The notes beneath the pieces were generated by a model. It saw nothing but the letters and a program-made list of their open reading frames with translations. It was not told the origin of the DNA and did not search any database. This document shows, one piece after another, positions 19,877 through 29,394 of a stretch of 64,000 nt of DNA. Positions within the stretch are counted from its first letter, which is position 1, and every line of letters starts with the position of its first letter. The position numbers were made by a program, and so were the translations under genes. The stretch is from NCBI RefSeq assembly GCF_019075875.1, contig NZ_JAHOOZ010000001.1:2108001-2172000 (forward strand), in the 5' to 3' direction. The stretch comes from Novosphingobium sp. G106 (GTDB taxonomy: Bacteria; Pseudomonadota; Alphaproteobacteria; Sphingomonadales; Sphingomonadaceae).

Positions 19877-21481
19877 TCAGCTGCCGCCGATCTCGCTCAG
19901 GCTGGGCGCGGCGGGCGGCTGGACGTGTCCTTTCCAGGTCAGCACCGGCTTGCGCGCGGCCTGCGTCTCGTCGAGACGGCGGCGGGGCGCGAAGTGCGGC
20001 GCTGACTTCAGGCTCTCATCCCCTGCAAGCGCGCGTTCCGCAACCGAACGCAGGCTGGCGATCAGCCGGTCCAGCCCCTGCTTGCTTTCGGTCTCGGTCG
20101 GCTCGACCAGCATCGCACCGTGGACGACGAGCGGGAAATAGACCGTCATCGGGTGGAAGCCCTCGTCGATCAGTCCCTTGGCGATGTCGAGCGTCGAGAA
20201 ACCTTCGGGCAGGTTGGAATCACTGAACAGCGCCTCGTGCATGCAGGGGCCGCTGGCACCGAACGGCGCGTCGAGCAGCCCGTCGAGGCTGCGCAGCACG
20301 TAGTTCGCATTGAGCACCGCGTCCTCGGCGACCTGGCGCAGGCCGTCGGCGCCGTGGCTGAGAATATAGGTCAGCGCGCGCGTGAACATGCCCATCTGGC
20401 CGTGGAAGGCGACCATGCGGCCGAAGGCCTGCGGGCTGTCGGCTGGGGCATCTTCCTCCTCGACCAGGCGTGCCGTCCCGTCTGCATCCTTCGTGACGAA
20501 AGGCAGGGGTGCGAAGGGTGCCAGAGCCTCGGACAGCACGACCGGCCCCGAACCTGGCCCGCCGCCGCCGTGCGGGGTCGAGAAGGTCTTATGCAGGTTG
20601 ATGTGCATCGCGTCGATGCCGAGGTCGCCCGGGCGCACCTTGCCGACGATCGCGTTGAAGTTGGCGCCGTCGCAATAGACGTAGCCGCCCGCGGCGTGGA
20701 CAGCGTCGGAGATCGCCTTCATCTCGCGCTCGAACAGACCGCAAGTGTTGGGGTTGGTGATCATCACGCCGGCAACGTCGGGCCCGAGCCGCGCCTTGAA
20801 GGCGGCAAGATCGACGCGGCCGTCGGCGGTGCCGGGAATCGCTTCTACCTTGTAGCCGGCAAAGGCCGCGGTCGCGGGATTGGTCCCGTGGGCGCTCTCA
20901 GGCACGAGAATGACCGAGCGCGCATCGCCCTTGGCATCGTGCGCGGCGCGGATGCAGAGCAGGCCGCAAAGCTCGCCGTGGGCGCCGGCCTTGGGCGAAA
21001 GCGCGACGCTGGCCATGCCGGTCAGCTCGATCAGCCAATGCGCGAGCTGGTGCATCACTTCGAAAGCGCCGCGCACGGTCTGCTGCGGCTGCATCGGGTG
21101 GACATCGACGAAGCCGGGTAGCCGCGCCATCTTCTCGTTGAGCCGCGGGTTATGCTTCATCGTACACGAGCCGAGCGGGAACGGCCCGAGGTCGATCGCA
21201 TAGTTCTGCCGGCTGAGGCGCGTGTAGTGGCGCACGGCTTCGGGCTCGGTCAAGCCGGGCAGCGGCGGAGCCTCCTTGCGCAGGAAGCGCGACAACGAGG
21301 CCAGCGGCGGCGCTTCGGGCTCGTCGAGGTCGACGCCATAATTGGCGCCGGTGCCGAGTTCGAAGATCAGCGGCTCCTCGAGCATCAGCCCCTTGTCGCC
21401 GCTCGAAGTGGTCGGCACTGCATCAGCCGCGCCGCCGGAACCAAGGGCCGGCTTCCAGCCGGAAGCGTTGGGCGCGTTCAT
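19877..21481 (-). CDS. gcvPB: Glycine dehydrogenase (decarboxylating) subunit 2
   Basis: C-terminal half of the P-protein, which decarboxylates glycine with PLP and passes the aminomethyl group to the lipoyl arm of GcvH. It has 534 residues and carries the PLP-lysine motif [17 protein letters not shown]. The N-terminal ~35 residues (Ala/Ser/Gly rich) are an extension before the conserved [17 protein letters not shown]. Its ATG overlaps the gcvPA stop (ATGA), so the two subunits are translationally coupled. Last gene of the gcvT-gcvH-gcvPA-gcvPB operon. Confidence 0.97.
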   Translation of the reverse strand: MNAPNASGWKPALGSGGAADAVPTTSSGDKGLMLEEPLIFELGTGANYGVDLDEPEAPPLASLSRFLRKEAPPLPGLTEPEAVRHYTRLSRQNYAIDLGPFPLGSCTMKHNPRLNEKMARLPGFVDVHPMQPQQTVRGAFEVMHQLAHWLIELTGMASVALSPKAGAHGELCGLLCIRAAHDAKGDARSVILVPESAHGTNPATAAFAGYKVEAIPGTADGRVDLAAFKARLGPDVAGVMITNPNTCGLFEREMKAISDAVHAAGGYVYCDGANFNAIVGKVRPGDLGIDAMHINLHKTFSTPHGGGGPGSGPVVLSEALAPFAPLPFVTKDADGTARLVEEEDAPADSPQAFGRMVAFHGQMGMFTRALTYILSHGADGLRQVAEDAVLNANYVLRSLDGLLDAPFGASGPCMHEALFSDSNLPEGFSTLDIAKGLIDEGFHPMTVYFPLVVHGAMLVEPTETESKQGLDRLIASLRSVAERALAGDESLKSAPHFAPRRRLDETQAARKPVLTWKGHVQPPAAPSLSEIGGS

Positions 21482-22848
21482 GCCGGTACTCCTTCAAGCA
21501 CTTCGCTCAGCGCGGCGGCGAGCGCCTCGATGTCTTCGTCGGTCGTGGTCTCGGTCGCGGTGACCAGTAGGCCGGAATGCAGCGCATCCACGCCCGGGTA
21601 GAGCCGGCCGAGCGAAACCCCGCCGAGCACTTGCCGGTCGGCCAGCGCGCGCACGACCTCGCGGGCATCGCCGGGCAGGACGACCGTGAACTCGTTGAAG
21701 TACGCGTCGTTGAGCACGCTCACGCCCGGCACCTTGGCGAGGCGCGCCGCCACCACCTGCGCCCGGCCGTGGTTGACCGCGGCCAGCCGCGCCAGTCCCT
21801 CACCGCCGAGAAGGCTCATGTGGATCGAGAAGGCTAGTGCACAAAGGCCTGAGTTCGTGCAGATATTGCTCGTCGCCTTCTCGCGGCGGATATGCTGCTC
21901 GCGGGTCGACAGCGTCAGCACGAACCCGCGCCGGCCATCGGCATCGACGGTCTCGCCGCAGAGCCGCCCGGGCATTTGCCGGACGTATTTCTCGCGGCAG
22001 CCGAACAGGCCGAGGTAGGGCCCGCCGAACTGGAGGCCGACGCCGAGCGACTGCCCCTCGCCCACGACGATGTCGGCGCCGAGATGGCCCGGCGCTTCGA
22101 GCAGGCCGAGCGCCACGGGCTCGGTCACCACGACCACCAACAACGCGCCCGCCGCCTGCGCTGCCGCCGAAATAGCGGCGAGATCGGGAATCCGGCCGAG
22201 GATATCGGGGTACTGGACCACCGCACAGGCAGTGTCCTTGTCGATCGCGGCAATCACTTCGGCATCGTCGGGCGCAGCGTCGAGCTTCGGCGCGCGCGCA
22301 TCGATCGCATCGCCGGTGAAGCGCGCCATCGTCTCGACACAGGCGACGTAGTGCGGGTGCAGCCCGCCCGAGAGCACGGCCTTGCCCCGCTTGGTCACCC
22401 GCGCCGCCATGGCGATCGCTTCCCAGCAGGCGGTCGAGCCGTCGTACATCGAGGCATTGGCGACATCGACGCCGAACAGCCGCGCGACCTGGGTCTGGAA
22501 CTCGAACAGCACCTGCAAGGTACCCTGCGCGATCTCGGGCTGATAGGGCGTGTAGGCGGTGAGGAACTCGCCGCGCTGGATCAGGTGATCGACCGAGGCC
22601 GGGATATGGTGCCGATAGGCCCCTGCCCCCAGGAAGAACGGAGCCGAGCCCGCGCTGATGTTCTTCGCCGCGAGTGCGCTCATGTGCCGCTCGACCGCCA
22701 TCTCGCTGGCGTGGTTCGGCAGGCCGGCGATCGGTCCCGACAGCCGCACCTCGGCGGGCACGTCGCTGAACAGGTCATCGACCGTGGCGGCACCGATGAC
22801 GCCGAGCATCTCGGCCCGATCGGCGGGGGTAAGCGGCAGGTAGCGCAT
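21478..22848 (-). CDS. gcvPA: Glycine dehydrogenase (decarboxylating) subunit 1
   Basis: N-terminal half of the split P-protein; with GcvPB it forms the active decarboxylase. It has 456 residues from the ATG at 22848 ([16 protein letters not shown], the usual family start). Conserved blocks include [20 protein letters not shown], the [11 protein letters not shown] motif and [20 protein letters not shown]. It starts only 4 bases after gcvH and overlaps gcvPB by 4 bases. Confidence 0.97.
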   Translation of the reverse strand: MRYLPLTPADRAEMLGVIGAATVDDLFSDVPAEVRLSGPIAGLPNHASEMAVERHMSALAAKNISAGSAPFFLGAGAYRHHIPASVDHLIQRGEFLTAYTPYQPEIAQGTLQVLFEFQTQVARLFGVDVANASMYDGSTACWEAIAMAARVTKRGKAVLSGGLHPHYVACVETMARFTGDAIDARAPKLDAAPDDAEVIAAIDKDTACAVVQYPDILGRIPDLAAISAAAQAAGALLVVVVTEPVALGLLEAPGHLGADIVVGEGQSLGVGLQFGGPYLGLFGCREKYVRQMPGRLCGETVDADGRRGFVLTLSTREQHIRREKATSNICTNSGLCALAFSIHMSLLGGEGLARLAAVNHGRAQVVAARLAKVPGVSVLNDAYFNEFTVVLPGDAREVVRALADRQVLGGVSLGRLYPGVDALHSGLLVTATETTTDEDIEALAAALSEVLEGVPA

Positions 22849-22852
22849 GAGA

Positions 22853-23224
22853 TCAGAGCCCTTCGACGTACTTCTCGTAAGCGGCAGCATCCATCAGGCT
22901 GCCAAGCTCGCCCGCATCGGATAGCTTGACGCGGAACAGCCAGCCGCCGGTCTCGGCGTCGCTATTGACCAGTTCGGGCGCGTCGCCGAGCGCGGCGTTG
23001 ACGTCGGTCACCTCGCCGCTGACCGGCGAATAGACGTCCGAGGCGGCCTTGACCGAGTCGACCACCGAGACGGAATCGCCCTTGGCTACGGCCTGGCCCA
23101 CGCCGGGTAGTTCGACGAAGGTGATGTCGCCGAGCTGGCCCTGGGCATAGTCGGTAATGCCGACCGTGCCGACGTCACCGTCGACTTCGATCCACTCGTG
23201 CTCTTCGGAGAAATAGCGGCTCAT
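22853..23224 (-). CDS. gcvH: Glycine cleavage system H protein
   Basis: Lipoyl carrier that shuttles the aminomethyl intermediate between P, T and L proteins. It has 123 residues; the lipoylated lysine is K59 in [18 protein letters not shown]. Starts at ATG 23224 ([19 protein letters not shown]), 10 bases after gcvT. The dihydrolipoamide dehydrogenase (L protein) is not in the window. Confidence 0.97.
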   Translation of the reverse strand: MSRYFSEEHEWIEVDGDVGTVGITDYAQGQLGDITFVELPGVGQAVAKGDSVSVVDSVKAASDVYSPVSGEVTDVNAALGDAPELVNSDAETGGWLFRVKLSDAGELGSLMDAAAYEKYVEGL

Positions 23225-23234
23225 CGGGGGCTCC

Positions 23235-24386
23235 TTAGCGATGGTAGCGATGGGGGACGAAAGGCATGGACACAACCGTGGCGGCAAGGCACTTGCCGCG
23301 AACGTCGAGTTCGAGCCTGGTGCCGGGCGCGGCCAGCGCGGCGTCGACATAGGCCATGGCGATCGGACGCTGCAGGCTGGGCGAGAAGCCACCTGAGGTC
23401 ACCTGGCCGACCTGCCTGTCGCCCTGCATGACCGGGGCACCCTCACGCGCCGCCTGACGGCCTTCGAGCGCGAGGCCGACGCGCTTGGCCGAAGATCCAT
23501 CGGCAAGCAGCGCCAGCACGCGGTCGGCGCCGAGGAAGCCGCCATCGGCACGGCGGCGCTTGCTGATAGCGAAGGACAGATCGGCGCTGATGGGATCGGT
23601 CTGCTCGTTGAGATCGTGCCCATAGAGCGGCAGCCCGGCCTCGAGACGCAGCGAATCGCGCGCGCCGAGGCCGATCGGCTTGACCTCGGGTTGCGCGGCC
23701 AGGGCATTGGCCAGTTCGACAACGTCCGTCGCGCTCACCGAAATCTCGAAGCCGTCCTCACCGGTATAACCCGAACGGCTTATGCCGAGGCGCTTGCCCT
23801 GCCAGTCGTAGATGTCAGCCTGCATGAACTTGAGCTCTGCCAGCGGCGTGCCGCCCTCATGCAGCGGCGAAATGCCGAGCCGCGCGAGGGCGTCGGCCGC
23901 CTTGGGCCCCTGCAGCGCCAGCAGCGCCTGCTCGTCGAAGTAGGTAAGCACGATCTCGTCGGGCAGATGCTCGCGCAGATGGCCGATGTCGTCCCACTTG
24001 GTCGCGCCGTTGACGACGACCGAGAAGTCCTTCCCGGTGTTGAGCACCATCAGGTCATCGAGAATACCGCCATCCTCGGCCATCAGCAGCGAATAGCGCA
24101 TGCGCCCGGGCTTCAGCGCCGAGATGTCGCCGGGAAGCAGCGCTTCGAGCGCCGCGGCCGCGCCGTCTCCGGCCACGCCGAGCTGGCCCATGTGGCTGAC
24201 ATCGAACAGGCCCGCATTCTCGCGGGTCCACAGATGCTCTGCAATGATGCCTTCATACTGGACGGGCATCCAGTAGCCGGCGAACTCGACCATCCGCGCG
24301 CCGCGCTCGCGGTGCCAGGCGTCCAAAGGCAGCACCAGGATTTCCGGCGGGGCTTCAGCTTCATCGCTGTCGATTACGTCAGTCAC
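23235..24386 (-). CDS. gcvT: Glycine cleavage system aminomethyltransferase (T protein)
   Basis: Transfers the methylene group from aminomethyl-lipoyl-GcvH to tetrahydrofolate, releasing ammonia. About 383 residues. I chose the GTG at 24386 because GGAG lies 8 bases upstream and the frame then runs directly into the conserved LPLDAWHRERGARMVEFAGY. Family blocks VSHMGQLGVAG, GYTGEDGFEISV and GLGARDSLRLEAGLPLYGHD are all present. It is the first gene of the operon and lies directly below the glycine riboswitch. Confidence 0.95.
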   Translation of the reverse strand: MTDVIDSDEAEAPPEILVLPLDAWHRERGARMVEFAGYWMPVQYEGIIAEHLWTRENAGLFDVSHMGQLGVAGDGAAAALEALLPGDISALKPGRMRYSLLMAEDGGILDDLMVLNTGKDFSVVVNGATKWDDIGHLREHLPDEIVLTYFDEQALLALQGPKAADALARLGISPLHEGGTPLAELKFMQADIYDWQGKRLGISRSGYTGEDGFEISVSATDVVELANALAAQPEVKPIGLGARDSLRLEAGLPLYGHDLNEQTDPISADLSFAISKRRRADGGFLGADRVLALLADGSSAKRVGLALEGRQAAREGAPVMQGDRQVGQVTSGGFSPSLQRPIAMAYVDAALAAPGTRLELDVRGKCLAATVVSMPFVPHRYHR

Positions 24387-24417
24387 AGGCACAACTCCGC
24401 ACAGTTTGGCACACCGG

Positions 24418-24652
24418 TCAGGTGCCCCCTCTGTCACGGAAGCCTGAGAGCTTTCCCCCGTTCGCGCCAAGAAACTTGGACTTGAACGAGGTTACCCCTT
24501 CGGCGGCTCCGCAACGGTGACGGAGCACTTTCCAGAGCATCGCTATCGACCCTACGCGGTCCTTTGGCCTGAGAGATTCCGGGGCGGTTGCTCCTTCGGC
24601 GCCCTGCGACCCATCAAAACGACGAATCGCAGGAACTCTCCCGCGCGGTCAG
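24418..24652 (-). promoter_or_regulatory. Tandem glycine riboswitch
   Basis: Reading the minus strand from about 24652: GCGGGAGAGTTCC opens the first aptamer, followed by GGCGCCGAAGGAGCAA and closing CGGAATCTCTCAGGCCAAAGGACCGC; a short linker leads to a second aptamer with GCTCTGGAAAG, GCCGCCGAAGGGGTAACC, and AAGCTCTCAGGCTTCCGTGACAGAG. The paired GCCGAAGG/CTCTCAGGC signatures in each half are those of the type-1/type-2 glycine aptamers. It ends about 32 bases before the gcvT start and should turn the operon on when glycine is high. Confidence 0.95.
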
Positions 24653-24719
24653 CGACTGACCAGACCTTTCGCGGGACCGCTCCAGCGAGTCAACCGCGGG
24701 TTCTTGCCGCGCCAGCGAA

Positions 24720-25397
24720 TTATCCCCGAGCCCGCCGGATCGCATAGCGCATCGCGTCGTACTCGTGAACGAAACGACCGCCCGCCTTTTCCTTGGCCAG
24801 GGCAATGACCGCCTGCACCATGGTGTCGGCCTTGATCGAGTGGAACCGCCGGAGCCCGCCGCGCAGAAAGGGATCGATCAGCGGGTTCAGGATCATCGCC
24901 AGCCGTTCGGCCGGCCGCCGCTCGGCCCGGGGTCCGCGCAACAGCGCCGGACGCAGGATATCGAGCCGGGTAAAGTGCAGCTTGGCTAGGGCGTCCTCGG
25001 TCTCGCCTTTGACGCGTAGGTAGAAGTTGCGGCTCGCCCGGTCGGCACCAACGGAGGAGACTAGGACCATATGTCCGATGCCCGCCGTCTTCGCGGCTCG
25101 CGCACAGTCGAGGACAAGGTCGTGGTCGATCGCGCGAAATGCCGCCTGGTCGCCGCCTTGCGCGCGAATCGTCGTGCCGAGCGCGCAGACGAGAACATTG
25201 GCATTCGACGCGGCAATCGCATCGGCCCAGCCCCAAGGCTCGGCGACCAGCATCTCCATTTGCGCGCCAGGCGGCAGCGGCATTTCGCGGCGAGCGACGC
25301 CGACAATACGCAGATCGGCTCGACCGACCACCGCATGGATCAGGCGCGAGCCGACGAGGCCGGTGGCCCCGACGAGGCAGATCCGCACAGGCTTCAT
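24720..25397 (-). CDS. NAD(P)-binding atypical SDR / nucleoside-diphosphate-sugar epimerase-like protein
   Basis: A 225-residue Rossmann-fold protein of the atypical short-chain dehydrogenase type (HTATIP2/YbjT-like). The dinucleotide motif GATGLVGS is at residues 9-16, and the VLVSSVGAD and ILRPALLRG blocks follow. The catalytic YxxxK is replaced by YLRVKGETE, in which Y and K are still spaced by three residues. Its start overlaps the stop of dgt by 4 bases, so it is the second gene of a dgt operon. Substrate unknown. Confidence 0.8.
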   Translation of the reverse strand: MKPVRICLVGATGLVGSRLIHAVVGRADLRIVGVARREMPLPPGAQMEMLVAEPWGWADAIAASNANVLVCALGTTIRAQGGDQAAFRAIDHDLVLDCARAAKTAGIGHMVLVSSVGADRASRNFYLRVKGETEDALAKLHFTRLDILRPALLRGPRAERRPAERLAMILNPLIDPFLRGGLRRFHSIKADTMVQAVIALAKEKAGGRFVHEYDAMRYAIRRARG

Positions 25398-26554
25398 ACG
25401 TTGCGCAGACCCTCGGGAGTGCGGCCGTAGATCTGCGCGTGGCGCGAGATGGCGAAACGGTCGGTCATGCCGGCGATGAAATCGGCGATATGGCGGCTGC
25501 GCGCAGGCTCGTGCTCGGGCAGGCGGGCGAACCAGCTCTCGTCCATGTGCGCCGGTTCCTGCGAGTAGGCTGCAAAAAGCTCAGCGGTGACCGCGCGGGC
25601 GCGCTCGGCCGTGGCGAGCTGCTCGGGGTGGTAATAGAGTTTCTCATACATGAAACGCTTGAAGCCGCGCTCGGCCTCGGCAAGTTCGGGTGAGAAAGCG
25701 GCGCTGGCGTGCTCAGCTGCGCGGACGTCGGCGACGCTGGTCATGCCCTGGGTGCGGCGGCGCGTCTCGGCGATGACGTCGTTGACCATCATACCGATCT
25801 GTCCGCGGATCAGCTCGCGCAGCTGGCGTTCGCGCGGGGCGCCGGGATAGCGCTTCTCGACCTCGCCCCAGTGGGTCGCCACGAACGGATGCGCCAAGAG
25901 CTCGTCGAGATCGAGGAAGCCCGCATAGAGCCCATCGTCGATATCGTGGTTGTCATAGGCGATGTCGTCGGAGATCGCCGCGACCTGGGCCTCCAGCGAC
26001 GGCCACGTGGTCAGCTCCAGCGGATAGGCCGCATCGATCTCGGCCAGCGCCCAGTTTACCTCCCCCACCGGCCCGTTGTGCTTGGCCAGGCCCTCGAGCA
26101 TTTCCCAGGTCAGGTTGAGCCCGTCGTGCTCGCAATAGGGCGATTCGAGCTTCATCAAGGTGCGCAGGCAGTGCGCGTTGTGGTCAAAGCCGCCGTGAGC
26201 ATGGAGCGCCGCGTGCAGCGCGTCCTCGCCAGCATGACCGAACGGCGGATGGCCGATGTCGTGCGCCAGGGCCAGGGCCTCGGTCAGGTCCTCATCGAGC
26301 CCCAGCGTGCGCGCGATGACGCGGGCGATCTGCGCGACTTCGAGGCTGTGGGTGAGCCGCACGCGGTAGTGGTCGCCATCGGGCGCGATGAACACCTGGG
26401 TCTTGTAGCGCAGCCGGCGGAAGGCGATCGAATGGATGATCCGGTCACGGTCGCGCTGATAGTCGCTCCGCGGCCCCCGCGCCAAAGCGGCATCGAGCGG
26501 GAACTGACGTCCGCGCGACTGGCCTGGATCGGAAGCGAAAGGCGCGCGGGTCAT
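25394..26554 (-). CDS. dgt: Deoxyguanosinetriphosphate triphosphohydrolase-like protein
   Basis: An HD-domain dNTPase that cleaves deoxynucleoside triphosphates to nucleoside plus tripolyphosphate. 386 residues from ATG 26554. The metal-binding HD signature is clear: RLTHSLEVAQIAR, ALAHDIGHPPFGHAGE, and the downstream DDIAYDNHDIDDG. The N-terminus (RDRDRIIHSIAFRRLRYKTQ) is also typical. The start lies 4 bases after the racemase stop; the downstream SDR overlaps by 4 bases, so the three are one operon. Confidence 0.93.
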   Translation of the reverse strand: MTRAPFASDPGQSRGRQFPLDAALARGPRSDYQRDRDRIIHSIAFRRLRYKTQVFIAPDGDHYRVRLTHSLEVAQIARVIARTLGLDEDLTEALALAHDIGHPPFGHAGEDALHAALHAHGGFDHNAHCLRTLMKLESPYCEHDGLNLTWEMLEGLAKHNGPVGEVNWALAEIDAAYPLELTTWPSLEAQVAAISDDIAYDNHDIDDGLYAGFLDLDELLAHPFVATHWGEVEKRYPGAPRERQLRELIRGQIGMMVNDVIAETRRRTQGMTSVADVRAAEHASAAFSPELAEAERGFKRFMYEKLYYHPEQLATAERARAVTAELFAAYSQEPAHMDESWFARLPEHEPARSRHIADFIAGMTDRFAISRHAQIYGRTPEGLRNV

Positions 26555-26558
26555 GGGA

Positions 26559-27251
26559 TCAGCCGCCCATGATCCAGTCCACCGCGGCATCGGAATGGAT
26601 GCGCGTGCAGTCGTAGATCGGCAGGACATTGGCATCGACGTCGACCACCATCTCGAGCTCGGTGCAGCCGAGCACGATCGCCTGGGCGCCGTCCTGTTCG
26701 AGATTGGTGATGATCGTCTTCAGCTCGCGCTCGGACTGGCGCGTGGCTTTGCCGATGATCAGCTCGTCGTAGATGATCCGGTCGAGCGTATCGACGAAGG
26801 CCATCTCGGGCGGCAGCAGCTCGATATCGTGCGCGATCAGCTTCTGGCGGTAGAAAGTCTCGACCATGACGTTGCGCGCGCCGAGCAGCGCGGCCTTCTT
26901 GACCGCGCTCGCCGCCATGCGCTGGCCGACGGCTTCGGCGATGTGCAGCACGGGCACCGAGACCGCGCCGGCTACCGCATCATAGACCTTGTGCATCGCA
27001 TTGGTGCCGATCAGCAGCGCGGTCGCCCCCGCCGCTTCGAGCCGCTTGGCCGAATCGGCGAGCACACCGCCGGCGCGCTTCCAGTCGTCGTCGGTCGACA
27101 GCCGTACCAGATCGGTGAAGTCGAGACTTTCGATCAGCAGCGGCGCGCTGGCCTGCTTGCCGGCCTTGGCCTGCACGCCGCGGTTGATGTGCTCGTAATA
27201 GGTACGGGTCGAGTACCAGCTCATGCCGCCGATGAGGCCGATTTTGCGCAA
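26559..27251 (-). CDS. Aspartate/glutamate racemase family protein (TTG start)
   Basis: Cofactor-independent amino acid racemase of the YgeA/aspartate racemase type, 230 residues. The catalytic cysteine pair is visible: the first thiol position reads GTNAMH (Thr-Asn-Ala in place of the usual TNTMH Cys-containing loop) and the second is LGCTELE, so it is worth noting that the first Cys is missing. The start is the TTG at 27251, supported by AAGGA 10-14 bases upstream and by the typical opening KIGLIGGMSWYST. Upstream ATGs lie in non-conserved sequence. Confidence 0.8.
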   Translation of the reverse strand: MRKIGLIGGMSWYSTRTYYEHINRGVQAKAGKQASAPLLIESLDFTDLVRLSTDDDWKRAGGVLADSAKRLEAAGATALLIGTNAMHKVYDAVAGAVSVPVLHIAEAVGQRMAASAVKKAALLGARNVMVETFYRQKLIAHDIELLPPEMAFVDTLDRIIYDELIIGKATRQSERELKTIITNLEQDGAQAIVLGCTELEMVVDVDANVLPIYDCTRIHSDAAVDWIMGG

Positions 27252-27319
27252 GGGTCCGATCCTTTCGGGAAAAAAGGCAGTTTCCCCGGCCCTAACCCAG
27301 CCCGGCGGTGTCCGTCCAG

Positions 27320-27638
27320 CTAGCGGCCGAACCCGGTTGCGCACAAGGCGGCAGAACTCGCCGTCACGCCAATGACGTCCTTGTCGCCGACGCGCTCAAC
27401 CGCGATTACATAGTCGGCGACCGAGCGCTTCTCGCCCTGCAGCGCCTCGAGCTTGCGGAGCTGGCTGATCGTCAACCGGTCGACCATGCGCCTGGCCATG
27501 CAATCGGCGTTGCTTTCGGACAGACCGGCATTGACCAGCGCCGCCTGGACGCGGTGCTCGGCGATCTTCTCGGCGCAGGCCGCCAAGAACAAGCGCCGGG
27601 GCGAGGAACAGCGCGACCAGGGCGAGAGCGCGGCGCAT
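27320..27638 (-). CDS. Small lipoprotein downstream of pntB, frameshifted as sequenced
   Basis: The ATG at 27638 overlaps the pntB stop (TGATG), which implies translational coupling, and opens a signal sequence MRRALALVALFLAPALVL. The expected lipobox and mature protein (LAACAEKIAEHRVQAALV through ADYVIAVERVGDKD) lie in the adjacent frame ending at 27320. The span is 319 bases, one too many, so a single extra base between about 27581 and 27605 breaks the frame. Candidates are the AA at 27585-27586 or the G4 run near 27598. The mature part has one further Cys (SNADCMARRMVD). Function unknown. Confidence 0.6.
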
Positions 27639-29101
27639 CAGTGCTGAAGCGCCTTGACGATGTCCTCGACCATCTTCTTGGCGTCTGCGAGCAGCATCAT
27701 CGTCTGGTCCATATAGAACACCTCGTTGTCCACTCCGGCATAGCCGACGCCCGACATCGAGCGCTTGATGAACATGACCGTCTTGGCCTTCTCCACATCG
27801 AATACAGGCATGCCATAGATGGGCGATGAACGATCGGTCTTCGCGGCCGGATTGACCACGTCGTTGGCGCCGATGATGAAGGCAACGTCGGTCTGGGCGA
27901 ACTCGCCCTGGATATCCTCGAGCTCGAATACCTCGTCGTAGGGGACGTTGGCCTCTGCCAGCAGCACGTTCATGTGGCCCGGCATGCGCCCGGCGACCGG
28001 ATGGATCGCATATTTGACGCGGACGCCCTTGGCCTTGAGCAGATCGGCCATCTCGCGCAGCACGTGCTGCGCCTGGGCAACGGCCATGCCGTAGCCGGGG
28101 ATGATGATGACCTGCTCGGCCTCGGAGAGCAGGAAGGCCGCATCCTCGGCCGAGCCGCGCTTCCACGGGCGCTCGATCTTCGTGCCATTGGCGCCGCTGC
28201 CGTTCTCGGTGCCGAAGCCGCCGGCGATCACCGAGACGAAGCTGCGGTTCATCGCCTTGCACATGATGTAGCTGAGGATCGCGCCCGAAGAGCCGACCAG
28301 CGCGCCGGTGATGATCATCGCCGTGTTGTGCAAGGTGAAGCCCATCGCCGCCGCGGCCCAGCCCGAATAGGAATTGAGCATCGAGACGACCACCGGCATG
28401 TCCGCGCCGCCGATCGGGATGATCAGCAGGAAGCCGATGAGGAAGGCCAGCCCGGTGATCAGCCAGAAGTCGATCGGCGATTGTGAATGCCAGAAGCCGA
28501 AGATGAAGAAGAAGATCGCCAGCAGGATCAGGCCGTTGATCGCGTGGCGCGCAGGCAGCAGGATCGGCGCGCCGCTCATGTTGCCGTTCAATTTGGCGAA
28601 AGCGATGATCGAACCCGAGAAGGTGATCGCGCCGATGGCGACGCCGAGGCCCATCTCGACGCGGCTCAGCGGGTCGATCACGCCGGGCGCGTCGAGGATG
28701 CCGAAAACCGCGGGATCGATATAGGCCGCCCAGCCGACGAGAACCGCTGCAAGGCCGACGAGGCTGTGGAAGGCCGCAACGAGCTGCGGCATCGCGGTCA
28801 TCTGGATCTTGCGGGCGATGGTGAGGCCGATCGCGGCGCCGATAGCGATGGCGCCGATGACTTTGGCTAACTGGACAAAATCGATCGACCACGTCGAAAA
28901 ACCGTCGTGGATTTGCAGGCTACCGCCCGGCGGATGCGTAACGAGAGTCGTGATTACCGCAATAGCCATCCCCGCCATGCCGAGCCGATTGCCCGTCCGC
29001 GCCGATGTCGGTCGCGACAGCCCGCGCAGGGCAAGGATGAACAGCACGCCCGCGACAAGGTAGGCAATCAGCGCCCAGTCGGGCAGTGCGGCACGCTCCA
29101 T
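27638..29101 (-). CDS. pntB: NAD(P) transhydrogenase beta subunit
   Basis: The NADP(H)-binding domain III with membrane helices of domain II of the proton-translocating transhydrogenase. It has 487 residues: about nine hydrophobic helices in residues 1-270, then the NADP-binding domain with GYGMAVAQAQ, HPVAGRMPGHMNVLLAEA and IGANDVVNPAA. It is intact and full-length and follows pntAb after 4 bases. Function needs the alpha-1 (PntAa) subunit, which is destroyed in this operon. Confidence 0.96.
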   Translation of the reverse strand: MERAALPDWALIAYLVAGVLFILALRGLSRPTSARTGNRLGMAGMAIAVITTLVTHPPGGSLQIHDGFSTWSIDFVQLAKVIGAIAIGAAIGLTIARKIQMTAMPQLVAAFHSLVGLAAVLVGWAAYIDPAVFGILDAPGVIDPLSRVEMGLGVAIGAITFSGSIIAFAKLNGNMSGAPILLPARHAINGLILLAIFFFIFGFWHSQSPIDFWLITGLAFLIGFLLIIPIGGADMPVVVSMLNSYSGWAAAAMGFTLHNTAMIITGALVGSSGAILSYIMCKAMNRSFVSVIAGGFGTENGSGANGTKIERPWKRGSAEDAAFLLSEAEQVIIIPGYGMAVAQAQHVLREMADLLKAKGVRVKYAIHPVAGRMPGHMNVLLAEANVPYDEVFELEDIQGEFAQTDVAFIIGANDVVNPAAKTDRSSPIYGMPVFDVEKAKTVMFIKRSMSGVGYAGVDNEVFYMDQTMMLLADAKKMVEDIVKALQH

Positions 29102-29105
29102 CCGT

Positions 29106-29387
29106 CTAGCGATCCTTCCGCTTGAACATCGCCAGCATCCGGGCGGTGACGGCGAAACCGCCGAAGATGTTGATGCTCGCCAGGACGATCGCGGCGAGGC
29201 CCAGCCAACTCGAGCCGATCCCGCTGGTCGAAGCCCCGGCGATCAGCGCACCGACGATGATCACCGAGGAGATCGCATTGGTCACGCTCATCAGCGGCGT
29301 GTGCAGCGCCGGTGTGACCGACCAGACGACGTAGTAGCCGACGAAACAGGCGAGGACGAAGATCGAGAAGACCGAGATGAAGTCCAT
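29106..29387 (-). CDS. pntAb: NAD(P) transhydrogenase alpha subunit part 2 (membrane part)
   Basis: The three-helix membrane part of the split alpha subunit in alphaproteobacteria: 93 residues from ATG 29387 (MDFISVFSIFVLACFVGYYV) with the conserved VTPALHTPLMSVTNAISSVI and the C-terminal NIFGGFAVTARMLAMFKRK. AGGAG precedes the start. It should follow pntAa, but directly upstream is the DUF559 gene whose TAG stop is 7 bases before this start. Confidence 0.95.
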   Translation of the reverse strand: MDFISVFSIFVLACFVGYYVVWSVTPALHTPLMSVTNAISSVIIVGALIAGASTSGIGSSWLGLAAIVLASINIFGGFAVTARMLAMFKRKDR

Positions 29388-29394
29388 ATTGCTC

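Noticed and set aside
27396..28892. A 498-codon frame on the minus strand overlapping pntB
   Set aside because: Arg/Gly/His-rich out-of-frame translation of pntB; no family features.
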